From NCBI GenBank assembly GCA_028291845.1, contig JAQGNM010000247.1, forward strand, positions 1 through 15,753: a stretch of DNA of 15,753 nucleotides, written 5' to 3'. This DNA comes from Massilia sp. Its GTDB lineage: Bacteria > Pseudomonadota > Gammaproteobacteria > Burkholderiales > Burkholderiaceae_D. The position numbers and the translations under genes are program-made. Under the pieces are notes generated by a model. It did no database searches and had not been told where the DNA came from. It worked only from the letters and a program-made list of their open reading frames with translations. This document shows, piece after piece, positions 1 to 6,877 of this stretch (positions within the stretch are counted from its first letter, which is position 1; each line of letters begins with the position of its first letter).

Positions 1-540
1 GCACCAGCAGTCCGCCTTCCGCCAGCGCGCCAAGTTTGATCGGCGCAAACCCGAGCTGCTCCGCCACTGCAGCGATCTCCGTCGCTGCGCCGTCATCGGC
101 GCTCGCGAGGAACACGACCCGCTTGCCACCATGGACGGCCGGATCCTGGGCAAGAACCGGAGAACCCAGATGGTTGAAACCCTTGACTACTTTCCCCCCT
201 TGAACGCCCGTGCGACAGTCCTGGCCGACGACTGGTCTACCAGCGCCTCGACGGGCACGCCGTAGGCATTGGTCACATCGACGATGGTCTTGCCCTGCCA
301 GGTCGGCAGCGCCTTCGCGACATCCGGGTGCGATTCGTAACGGACGGCCAAAAAAAGGATGTCCGCCTTGAGGGCTTGCGCCAGTGTCGTGGGAATGATC
401 CCGGGGCCGATTGCGGCGGCATCGGCAGCAAAACTTTCCGGATCGCGCGTGGTGGCGACGGAAACTTCGATGCCGGATCTGGCAAACGCCTTGGCGAGCG
501 CGTGGCCGATCTTGCCGAAGCCGATAATTGCGTAAGTCAT
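1..540 (-). pseudogene. NADPH-dependent F420 reductase-like dinucleotide-binding protein, frameshifted, 3' end outside window
   Basis: The protein begins MTYAIIGFGKIG, a Rossmann GxGxxG nucleotide-binding loop, followed by the family pattern of a second strand, an ILFLAVRYE strand and a GKTIVDVTNAYG segment. This matches the COG2085-type predicted dinucleotide-binding oxidoreductases often annotated as NADPH-dependent F420 reductase; the substrate is unknown. The start at 540 is preceded by a GGGAGG Shine-Dalgarno, and the longer upstream start at 582 would only add unrelated residues. Translation stops at 187-189 (TAG) after ARAFKGGK. However, the next frame continues with VVKGFNHLGSPVLAQDP and then GKRVVFLASADD, which is the expected continuation of the family. 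The break lies in a run of six C at 194-199 (six G in the coding strand); one extra G restores one frame through to position 1. Either a real frameshift or a homopolymer sequencing error. The C-terminal part lies beyond the window edge. Confidence 0.8.
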
Positions 541-556
541 AAAACCTCCCTGGTTG

Positions 557-655
557 TTAAATTTGAGCCAGGCCACCGTCAACCGGGACCTCGCTGGCGG
601 TCATGAAACTGCTGTCGCACGACGCGAGAAAGGAACCAACCACTGAGTCTGACAC
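557..655 (-). pseudogene. C-terminal remnant of a short-chain dehydrogenase (SDR)
   Basis: Minus-strand translation ending in a TAA at 557-559 reads FLASCDSSFMTASEVPVDGG and then LAQI. This is the typical SDR C-terminus (FLASDDSSFVTGxELxVDGG). Recognisable similarity covers only about 25-30 codons, and no NNAG, YxxxK or TGxxxGIG motif lies upstream in this or another frame. The body of the gene is therefore missing. It ends 16 bp upstream of the start of the F420-reductase-like gene, so it was probably the preceding gene of the same operon. Its upstream edge is near 640-655, next to a CCCCCGG-rich stretch. Confidence 0.65.
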
Positions 656-708
656 CCCCGGTTCAGGCAACCTCACGATGAGCACGGTCCCTTGCGTGCG
701 CATCGCGA

Positions 709-1462
709 CTATCCGATATCGACGTGCATGGCAATATCGAACGTGCCGGCGCCGTTTTTTGCCAGGCCGATCATCAACAGGCCAAGCGATTCGAGCGTCT
801 GGGCCATGTGCAGGGCGCCGATATCCAGAGGCCGCAGGCCGAGACTACCGAGGAAAGTCGCCACGCGCGCCTTGGCTTCGCCATCGTCGCCTGCGATGAA
901 CGCGTCGAGCGGACCATCCTTGGCAAGGACGGGGCCGAACAGGGTGTTGAACGCTTTCACGACATGCGCACCGGCGGGAAGGCCTTTGGCAGTTTCCTGC
1001 GCCCCGGAACTGCCGCTGGGGGTCACCAAGCCCGACAGATCGGGGGCGACCGGGTTGGCGATGTCGATGATCACCTTGCCGTCCAGCGCCGCCCCGAAAT
1101 CGGCCACCACCAGGCGCGCCGATGCTCCCCGACACGACCAGCGGCTTGCCGCTGTCCGCCAGCGCCTCGCCGTACGCGAGCATGATCTGGAGTTCCGCAG
1201 CGGCCACGGCGTCGATCCCGCCGGTGGGCAGCAGGTCTTGCCTGTGAGCGACGTGAATGACACCGTCGACCGCTGCCGCCGCTGCCTTCAGACCCTCGAG
1301 GTCGGTAATATCCCCGCGCTGCACCTTGGCGCCCAGTCCGGTCAACGCATCCGCGGACTTGTCCGAGCGGGCCAGGCCGGTCACTTCGTGTCCGGCCGCG
1401 ACCAGCTCAGGGATGATGTACGAACCGAGATGGCCGGTTCCGCCAGTAAGCAAAACGCGCAT
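709..1462 (-). pseudogene. Chimeric remnant: 5' half of epimerase-like SDR joined out of frame to 3' half of F420-reductase-like protein
   Basis: The 5' part starts at 1462 (AAGGA Shine-Dalgarno upstream) with MRVLLTGGTGHLGSYIIPEL, an extended-SDR/NmrA-type nucleotide-binding motif. It continues with GDITDLEGL, DGVIHVAH and ends in the GKPLVVSGS strand near 1120-1135. The sequence then switches family: in another frame it reads ARLVVADFGAALDGKVIID, followed by ANPVAPDLSGL, VVKAFNTLFG and a C-terminus ending FDIAMHVDIG. That is the second half of an F420-reductase-like dinucleotide-binding protein. The SDR lacks its C-terminal half and the second protein lacks its GxGxxG half, and the two frames do not match (the SDR frame runs on nonsensically to 845). 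The simplest reading is a deletion that fused two neighbouring minus-strand genes. The intact SDR was probably the target of the divergent HxlR regulator. Confidence 0.75.
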
Positions 1463-1523
1463 GGTGCTGTTCCTTGTAAGTGAAATGAGAGCGTGCCAAC
1501 ATGCACGCCATGCTATTCACTTC

Positions 1524-1573
1524 ACTTGCAAAAAGCAAGCAAAAATCTGAGAATTTACTTGCGAGACGCAAGT
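1524..1573. promoter_or_regulatory. Two matching palindromes in the HxlR/SDR divergent spacer, probable regulator operators
   Basis: CTTGC-AAAAA-GCAAG lies at 1525-1539 and ACTTGC-GAGAC-GCAAGT at 1557-1573. Both have the same arms and a 5-nt centre, and their centres are 33 bp apart, about three helical turns, so two dimers would sit on the same face. HxlR family dimers are known to bind short palindromes in divergent spacers. Binding by the adjacent regulator is inference. Confidence 0.65.
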
Positions 1574-1590
1574 GATGTTAAACTTCGGCC

Positions 1591-2040
1591 ATGAAGACGA
1601 CGCCTGAATTAGAGATTCGATCCCATTGCGCGGTGAACTACGGCGTGGAGATTTTTGGCGACCGCTGGTCGCTCCTGATCATTCGCGACATCGTTTTTGT
1701 CGGCAAGAAGACGTATGGCGAGTTTCGCAAGTCGGAAGAAGGCATTGCGACCAATGTCCTCGCTTCCCGCCTGGCTTTCCTCGAGGAGCAAGGCATCCTC
1801 GCGCGGGCGCCCAGCCCCGATGGGCGCAAGGATTTTTACACCCTAACCGAGAAAGGCCTGGACCTCATCCCCATCGTGCTCAATATCGTCCTGTGGAGCG
1901 CGCAGCACGATGCGGATTCATACGCCCGGCGCAGCAAGGAGTTCCTCGCGCGGTTAGGCCGCAACCCCGTGAAGGTGAGCGAAGAGGTGAAGGCGCTGGT
2001 CCGCGCCGGCGGGTGTATTTTTCCCCAGATCGGCGAGTAA
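1591..2040 (+). CDS. HxlR family winged-helix transcriptional regulator
   Basis: 149 residues, slightly longer than the usual 110-130 of HxlR proteins, the extra being a C-terminal helix-rich tail. The HxlR signature is present: a conserved Cys at position 13 (SHCAVNYGVEIFGDRWSLLI), the GDRW motif, TYGEF near 41-45, a recognition-helix region (IATNVLASRLAFLEEQGIL, 52-70) and the wing ending YTLTEKG (83-89). In family members such as YodB and HypR the N-terminal Cys senses quinones or other electrophiles; whether this one does is inference. The start at 1591 has no strong Shine-Dalgarno, so translation may be leaderless or weak. The gene diverges from the chimeric SDR remnant, and the spacer carries twin palindromes that are likely autoregulatory operators. 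It appears intact although the oxidoreductases beside it are damaged. Confidence 0.9.
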   Translation: MKTTPELEIRSHCAVNYGVEIFGDRWSLLIIRDIVFVGKKTYGEFRKSEEGIATNVLASRLAFLEEQGILARAPSPDGRKDFYTLTEKGLDLIPIVLNIVLWSAQHDADSYARRSKEFLARLGRNPVKVSEEVKALVRAGGCIFPQIGE

Positions 2041-2052
2041 GGGAGGCAGAGG

Positions 2053-2208
2053 GTCGGGTCCGAAAAACGACACAAGCTCGGCCGTCGGCAGCCATGCGTG
2101 CGCCTTTATTGTTCTGTTCGTGTCCGATTTTTCCCGGACACGGACTGAACGCTGGCGCCGCCGTCGGAAAATTTACAGACCAGCTCCTGTCTTTTTGCCG
2201 GACCCGAC
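2053..2208. repeat. REP/MITE-like element: imperfect ~28-bp terminal inverted repeats around an internal hairpin
   Basis: GTCGGGTCCG at 2053-2062 is exactly inverted as CGGACCCGAC at 2199-2208. The similarity continues inwards with small gaps (AAAAA, GACA, AGCT on one arm; TTTTT, TGTC, AGCT on the other). Between them a perfect hairpin GTGTCCG-(8 nt)-CGGACAC spans 2120-2141. The unit TTTTT-n-CGGAC-n-CG thus occurs three times, near 2128 and 2192 on plus and near 2054-2067 on minus. It lies between the convergent ends of the HxlR and ATP-grasp genes. No target-site duplication is evident and no other copy is in the window. It may also help end transcription, but no T-run follows the stems. Confidence 0.5.
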
Positions 2209-2311
2209 AGTCAGCCTTCTCGCAAACGTGATTACCTGCGTGGTCGGGTTAATGCAGACGCGCGTCGCTCCGGGCATGGCCGCCAGTGGGCCACGTGATC
2301 ATTTTGCACCT

Positions 2312-3475
2312 TCAAACCATCGGCTGCTGCACCATGTTGATCGCGTCGAGCAGCGCTGCCATTTGCCGGTGTCGGAGCATGTACATCGTATTGCCCATGG
2401 TCGTTGCGAATGCGTCAGGGATGGGTTCGACGAGGATCAGGGTGTCCCCAAGTTGTGCCTTCAGCGCCTCGGGTGAAACGGCATAGGCGCGTTCGCGACG
2501 TCGTCCTGCGTGAGCCGTATGAAACTTGCGTTCGTACCGGAAGTCTTCCAGCAAATCTCCCATCATGACCGCCGCCCACAGTGCATACACGTCGAAGTCG
2601 CAGGCGTGGTTCATCATGTCGGTCGTATAGCCGCCCGGCGGGCGCACGTTCATCTCGAGCGCGACGTAGGAGCCGTCGGGACGGCGGAAGAATTCAAGGT
2701 GAAAGAAGCGCCGGCGCAGGCCGAACGCTGCAAGCGCACGCCGGCCGAGGTCCTCGAGCGCCGGCGGAATGCTGCGCAGGGAGTAATAATAGCCGTCGAG
2801 GGTGCCGGTTCTTACTTCCATGATTCCGCTATCGTAGACATGGGAGGTGCAAAAGACCACGCCGCCTTCGCGGTTCACCAGGCCATCGAAGGTGACGATG
2901 ACGCCCTCGACAAAGGGCTGAACGATGTGACCGTCGAGGGGGAGCAGCAGCGCGGCATCGAGTTCGGCGGCTGTCGATACGCGAAAGGTGGACGTCGCTC
3001 CCGAGCCGCTGTCGGGTTTGAAGACGAGTGGCAGGCCGTGCATCGCGGCAAAGTCCCTGACAATCTCGGGCGACGTGCAGCCGATGCCGGGCGGGTGGGG
3101 AACCCCCGCCGTGTCGAAAGCCTGCGCCATGGCCAGCTTGCTGCGAAGGCGTCTGACGTCCTGCGCCGACAGACCTTCGATACCGAGGTCGTCGCGCAGG
3201 CGGCCCTCGACCTCCAGCCAGTGCTCGCCGTTCGATTCGACAAAGTCGATCGGACCGTGAAGCGCGATCAGGGACCGCACGACGCCAAGCAGGCGCTCGT
3301 ACTCTCCCATGCGCGGTTCAAACACATACGATTCGAATGCCTGGCGCGCCTCAAGGGGCAAATCTTGCTCGGGGATATCGCCGACCGCAACCACGCTCGC
3401 GCCGCGTGCGCGCGCAGCGACGCAGAACAAATGCGAATTTGGCGGGAAACCGGGCGACAAATAAAGGATTCTCAC
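2312..3475 (-). CDS. ATP-grasp domain ligase, third gene of the aminotransferase/methyltransferase operon
   Basis: 387 residues. The N-terminal pre-ATP-grasp domain begins MRILYLSPGFPPNSHLFCVA, resembling a family often loosely labelled carbamoyl-phosphate-synthase-like ATP-grasp protein. The ATP-grasp fold covers about 105-310: nucleotide-binding K153 in VFKPDSGSGA, the FFHLEFF motif (E261) and LEMNVRPPGGY with metal ligands E274 and N276. These enzymes activate a carboxylate as acyl-phosphate and join it to an amine or other nucleophile. The true substrates are unknown. The start is GTG at 3473-3475, one nucleotide after the methyltransferase TAG, with a good GAGGA Shine-Dalgarno at 3485-3489 inside that gene, so translation is probably coupled. 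No signal peptide; cytosolic. All the key residues I checked are present. The ligase role fits the two upstream genes, which could make and methylate an amine-bearing substrate. Confidence 0.88.
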   Translation of the reverse strand: MRILYLSPGFPPNSHLFCVAARARGASVVAVGDIPEQDLPLEARQAFESYVFEPRMGEYERLLGVVRSLIALHGPIDFVESNGEHWLEVEGRLRDDLGIEGLSAQDVRRLRSKLAMAQAFDTAGVPHPPGIGCTSPEIVRDFAAMHGLPLVFKPDSGSGATSTFRVSTAAELDAALLLPLDGHIVQPFVEGVIVTFDGLVNREGGVVFCTSHVYDSGIMEVRTGTLDGYYYSLRSIPPALEDLGRRALAAFGLRRRFFHLEFFRRPDGSYVALEMNVRPPGGYTTDMMNHACDFDVYALWAAVMMGDLLEDFRYERKFHTAHAGRRRERAYAVSPEALKAQLGDTLILVEPIPDAFATTMGNTMYMLRHRQMAALLDAINMVQQPMV

Positions 3476-3476
3476 G

Positions 3477-4358
3477 CTAAGCTTTCCTCAGCAGCCAACC
3501 GATTCCGTTCCAGACGTGAAATGGCGATTCATCGGCGCGGATGACCTGAAGCTGCGCCCGGTGCGCCAAGCCGAGCACCTCGCCATTGACTTCCTCGCGC
3601 GAGCGCCCGTAGGCGTAATTGAAAAGGACAAAATCGCCCCTGGGGCGCAACACACGCCGCACCTCTTCAAAATGGCGCTCGACCAGCGCCTGCCCGGAAA
3701 GCACGAGATAAGGGAAGGTATCGACACTGTAGACGAGGTCCACCGAAGCCGACGCGAACGAGGCCAGGTCCTTGCCGCTGGTGAGCAGCACGGCAGCATT
3801 CGACAAGCCGGTGAGCCGACGCGTAGCGGCGGCAATCATGCCCGGTGAAACGTCGGTTCCGGTCACGGAGCGCAGGCGCGAGGAAAGCGGGGCCATCAAA
3901 CGCCCGATCCCGCAGCCGAGCTCAAGGGCATCCCGATCTGGTGCAAGCACGCCCCAGTCGTCCATCACGCCAATGACCTCGTCCGTCGCCGCAGCCAGCA
4001 GCTCGGGATTTCCGAGCGAGTACAGGGCCACGCTCGATTCCTCGCTCTGGGCCACGGACGCATCGAAAAGTCTGCGGCATCGCTCGATGCCCTCTTCCGC
4101 GTCGCCGGCAAGTTCCGGCGAATCGAGGCGTTGGCGGAGCATGCCGACGATCGTGCGGCAGCCCGCCTCATTGTCGGCAAGGTGCTGTGCCAGCGCGCGA
4201 AGCTTGGCCGGCTCGCCGTTCAGCGTGGGCAGGATGCGGCCGAGCGCCGACGTATCCTCCGTACGCTGGAGCAGCTCCATCACGATCATCGAGATCGAGG
4301 CTTCCGAGCGCAAATATCGGTCGACGATGTGCTGGATGCCGGCGGCTTGATTGTTCAT
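3477..4358 (-). CDS. Class I SAM-dependent methyltransferase with N-terminal helical extension
   Basis: 293 residues from the ATG at 4358; the longer reading to 4538 overlaps the aminotransferase and adds only out-of-frame residues. The Rossmann methyltransferase core covers about 140-260: motif I LELGCGIGRLM (145-155), the acidic end of strand 2 in GTDVSPGM (167-174), DLVYSVDTFPYL (207-218) and VRRVLRPRGDFVLFNYAY (233-250). The core resembles the Methyltransf_11/25 type acting on small molecules. The first ~130 residues are predicted helical and resemble nothing I recognise; they could be a dimerisation or substrate-binding cap. Only a weak Shine-Dalgarno (GGACAG) precedes it. It begins 10 nt after the aminotransferase stop and ends 1 nt before the ATP-grasp start, so the three form one operon. 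Whether it methylates N, O or C cannot be told. Confidence 0.88.
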   Translation of the reverse strand: MNNQAAGIQHIVDRYLRSEASISMIVMELLQRTEDTSALGRILPTLNGEPAKLRALAQHLADNEAGCRTIVGMLRQRLDSPELAGDAEEGIERCRRLFDASVAQSEESSVALYSLGNPELLAAATDEVIGVMDDWGVLAPDRDALELGCGIGRLMAPLSSRLRSVTGTDVSPGMIAAATRRLTGLSNAAVLLTSGKDLASFASASVDLVYSVDTFPYLVLSGQALVERHFEEVRRVLRPRGDFVLFNYAYGRSREEVNGEVLGLAHRAQLQVIRADESPFHVWNGIGWLLRKA

Positions 4359-4368
4359 GGCTGTCCGT

Positions 4369-5598
4369 TCAGGTCGCCCGGCAATGCTGACTGGCGATCC
4401 GCATCGCGCTTCGCGCATGCTCGAGCGTGGTATCGATGTCTTCCTGCTGATGGGCGTAGCTGATGAACCACATGTGACGCGGGTGCAAGAGGACGCCGCG
4501 CTCCAGCATCGCCTCGTAGAAAACTGTCCGCATCGCATCGTTGATGTCGGGATTTGGGTGATCGAAGCGCAAGAAAGGCATCGGCGGGAAAGGCTCGCCG
4601 TAGCTCAGCACGGGCACATCGAACTCGCGCGCAATGGCGTTCAGACCGTCGATCAGCCGCTCGCCCAGCGCCCATACATGGTCGGCGACGTTGCGCTCGC
4701 GGACGATACGCAGCGTGGTCAAGGCGGCCGCCATGGCCGCGGTATCGCCGTGGAAGGTCCCCGACAGATGCATTCCCGCGGCGCTGTTCATGACTTCGCG
4801 CCGCCCCACCACTGCCGCAATCGGCCAGCCGTTGCTCAGACCCTTGCTCACGGTGGTGAGATCCGGCTTGAGTCCGAAGCGCGCCTGCACCGACCCGGGG
4901 GCGGTACGAAATGCCGTCTTGACCTCATCGAGAACGAACAGCGCGCCATGGCGATGCGTGAGGTCTTGCAGGACCTGAAACAGCTCCCGTGTTGGTGGCA
5001 ATACCATCTCCGGCGCCAGGATCACGGCGGCGATTTCGCCAGGGAAGGCGCTGAACAGGGCCTCGAGCGAATGGGGATCGTTGGCGTTGAACTCCAGCAC
5101 CTGTGCGTCGAGGCCGGCAGGAACCGAATTTTCGAGCGGCAGACACCAGTCGTGCCACCCGTGATACCCCGCGCGTGCGACGCGGCGGCGCCCCGTTGCG
5201 CGCCGGGCGATGCGCAGGGCGGCGGTGGTGGCTTCGCTGCCGGTCTTGAGCACCACGGCCATGTCGGCCGCGTCGAACTGCCCGACCAGCGCCTCGGCGA
5301 ACAGCACGTGCTGGGGACGATTCATCGACAGCAGCGACCCGCGCTCGAGTTCCTCGCGCGCCGCCGCGTCGACTTCAGGGTCGGCATAGCCGAGCAAGAA
5401 CGCGCCGAAGGCCATCAGATAGTCGATGTACTCGTGCCCGTCGACGTCGGTGATCCGGCAGCCGCGGCCTCGCTCGATATACATGGGCGAGCGCTCGGGT
5501 GTCGTCAGCACCCGCCCCGACAAGTGGTGGGCGCCGGGAATGACGGCCTGGGCGCGTCCCAGCCACTCCTGGGAAGTGAAAAAGCGAGCTTCAGTCAT
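4369..5598 (-). CDS. Class III PLP aminotransferase, glutamate-1-semialdehyde aminomutase-like
   Basis: 409 residues, normal length for fold-type I class III enzymes. The PLP phosphate-binding GSEATTAALRIAR lies at 120-132, YHGWHD at 145-150, DEVKTAF with D224 contacting the pyridine nitrogen, and the Schiff-base lysine K252 in TTVSKGLSNGWPIAAVVG. The C-terminal GVLLHPRHMWFISYAHQQED is typical of the glutamate-1-semialdehyde 2,1-aminomutase/beta-amino-acid aminotransferase branch. It is unlikely to be the haem-pathway HemL itself: it sits in a biosynthetic-looking operon and departs from HemL at several motifs (YHGWHD for YHGHAD). The probable role is transamination or amino-group migration on a small substrate. 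First gene of the operon; its start overlaps the stop of a possible short upstream ORF by 8 nt. A perfect palindrome lies about 140 bp upstream. Confidence 0.9.
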   Translation of the reverse strand: MTEARFFTSQEWLGRAQAVIPGAHHLSGRVLTTPERSPMYIERGRGCRITDVDGHEYIDYLMAFGAFLLGYADPEVDAAAREELERGSLLSMNRPQHVLFAEALVGQFDAADMAVVLKTGSEATTAALRIARRATGRRRVARAGYHGWHDWCLPLENSVPAGLDAQVLEFNANDPHSLEALFSAFPGEIAAVILAPEMVLPPTRELFQVLQDLTHRHGALFVLDEVKTAFRTAPGSVQARFGLKPDLTTVSKGLSNGWPIAAVVGRREVMNSAAGMHLSGTFHGDTAAMAAALTTLRIVRERNVADHVWALGERLIDGLNAIAREFDVPVLSYGEPFPPMPFLRFDHPNPDINDAMRTVFYEAMLERGVLLHPRHMWFISYAHQQEDIDTTLEHARSAMRIASQHCRAT

Positions 5599-6112
5599 GT
5601 GTTTGCCTCGATCTTGCCCGGCCTCGGGCGCCGCACCGCAGTGCGGCCGTGAAAGCCCGGTCCGCCATCGCGATGGGAAGACCGATCACCTGCCACTGTG
5701 CGCAAGTACAGGCGGACAGAGCCGAGAGCAACAGACGAATTGCCGACCGGCCGTCGGCAAACCGCTGATTTACATAGTGATTCATCGAAACATGAAACAT
5801 GGTAGCGCGCGCTGTCATCTGGGGCTGTTGCTAGTCGTAACGTTGTCGCATCATAGGTTACATGAACTCAACATTGCTCGGTGCACGACAGCGATGTGCT
5901 TGTGAAAACTAGCGCGCCAAGGCTCCGAAGCGAATCGACATCGAGTCTCACCGGCACTTTTTTTGACAGTGGCGCCAGCGTTCAGACCGTGTCAATTGTC
6001 AGACCTGGTCCTCACTTCCCCATGCACCGGGCCGCGAGGATTGTCGGCAGCGCCAGTCGGCGCGGGCACGGCGCGGGGATGGGCCTGCACAGCCGCCTGC
6101 CCCGTCCCGCGA
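5599..6112. other. Gene-poor spacer upstream of the aminotransferase operon
   Basis: About 510 bp between the aminotransferase start and the end of the SDR, both on the minus strand, so it should carry the operon promoter. I see no convincing -35/-10 pair. It holds a perfect palindrome at 5740-5760, a spaced inverted pair TTGACA/TGTCAA at 5963-5968 and 5990-5995, and a 75-codon minus reading frame (5591-5818) that ends over the aminotransferase start. The stretch 5760-5970 is more AT-rich than its surroundings. Confidence 0.6.
5740..5760. promoter_or_regulatory. Perfect inverted repeat upstream of the aminotransferase operon, possible operator
   Basis: TTGCCGAC-CGGCC-GTCGGCAA has perfect 8-bp arms around a 5-nt centre and lies about 142 bp upstream of the aminotransferase ATG. 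The symmetry suits a dimeric regulator; it could equally form an RNA hairpin in the leader. No T-run follows on either strand, so a terminator is less likely. No regulator gene is adjacent to this operon, so the binding protein is unknown. Confidence 0.45.
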
Positions 6113-6877
6113 TCAGTAACCGACGCCACGCACGCCACCGGCTGCGCGCAGCGATTCGCCGGTCACCCAGTGGGCATCGTCGGACGCCAGGAAGACGGCG
6201 ACCGGTGCGATATCTTCGGGTTCGCCGAAGCGGCCCAGTGGCGTGCCGGCCAGCAGTTTCACCCCTAGTTCGCCGGCAAAATTGCCGTCCGTCGCCGGGG
6301 TATTGGTGTGGCCCGGCAGGATCGAGTTGACGCGGATCTTGCGCGGCCCCAGTTCCCGCGCCAGTGCGAAGGTCATGGTGTCGACCGCGCCCTTGGTGGC
6401 CGCGTACACGCTCGAGGCCAGGTAGGGATCGGTGCTGAGGATCGAACTGATATTGATAATGCTGCCGCCGGCGTCGCCGAACAATTTGACGGCTTCGCGG
6501 ATGGCCAGGAAGTAGCCGAGCACATTGACGTTGAACTGCTTGTGGAAGGCTGCTTCGGTCATGCCGTCGATCATTTCAAAGACGGCGACGCCGGCGTTGT
6601 TGACGAGCACGTCCAGTTGCCCGTGCCTGGCTTTGACATCCTCGAACAAGCGGACCACATCGGCCGATTTGCTCATATCCGCCTGCACGGCGGAGGCCTT
6701 GCCGCCCGCGGCCAGGATCGATGCCACGACCGCATCGGCGCCGCCCTGGCTGCTGACGTAGTTGACGATGACGGTCGCGCCGGCGGCGGCCAGGCCCTTG
6801 GCAATGCCGGCGCCGATGCCGCTCGATGCGCCGGTCACGACGGCGATTTTTCCCTGCAGTTTCAGTGGGGTAGTCAT
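6113..6877 (-). CDS. SDR family NAD(P)-dependent oxidoreductase (left arm of mirror module)
   Basis: 254 residues, classical SDR length. The cofactor loop TGASSGIG is at 15-22, DMSKSAD near 67-73, NNAG at 93-96, catalytic Ser in NISSILS (144/145), Tyr158 and Lys162 in SVYAATKGA, and the C-terminal ASDDAHWVTGESLRAAGG. The residue after strand 2 is not acidic (VNYVSSQGG), which favours NADP(H). The start at 6877 has an AGGAAA Shine-Dalgarno with 6-7 nt spacing; the long reading back to 7405 is antisense to the AraC gene and has no family similarity. It is divergent from the AraC regulator at 7043, the standard arrangement for an AraC-controlled oxidoreductase. The substrate is unknown; closely related proteins are usually annotated only as glucose/3-oxoacyl-ACP-reductase-like. 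Confidence 0.92.
   Translation of the reverse strand: MTTPLKLQGKIAVVTGASSGIGAGIAKGLAAAGATVIVNYVSSQGGADAVVASILAAGGKASAVQADMSKSADVVRLFEDVKARHGQLDVLVNNAGVAVFEMIDGMTEAAFHKQFNVNVLGYFLAIREAVKLFGDAGGSIINISSILSTDPYLASSVYAATKGAVDTMTFALARELGPRKIRVNSILPGHTNTPATDGNFAGELGVKLLAGTPLGRFGEPEDIAPVAVFLASDDAHWVTGESLRAAGGVRGVGY

Noticed and set aside
4369..5598. Calling the aminotransferase HemL (haem biosynthesis)
   Set aside because: It shares the fold and K252 region but differs at HemL motifs and sits in a methyltransferase/ATP-grasp operon, so the specific symbol is not supported.
4351..5652. 433-codon plus-strand reading frame
   Set aside because: Antisense shadow of the aminotransferase. It has no family motifs, while the minus frame has a complete PLP enzyme.
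5963..5995. Inverted pair TTGACA ... TGTCAA and poly-T, considered as promoter or terminator
   Set aside because: No -10 at the right distance on either strand, and the T-run precedes rather than follows the stem. The 21-nt gap makes chance likely.
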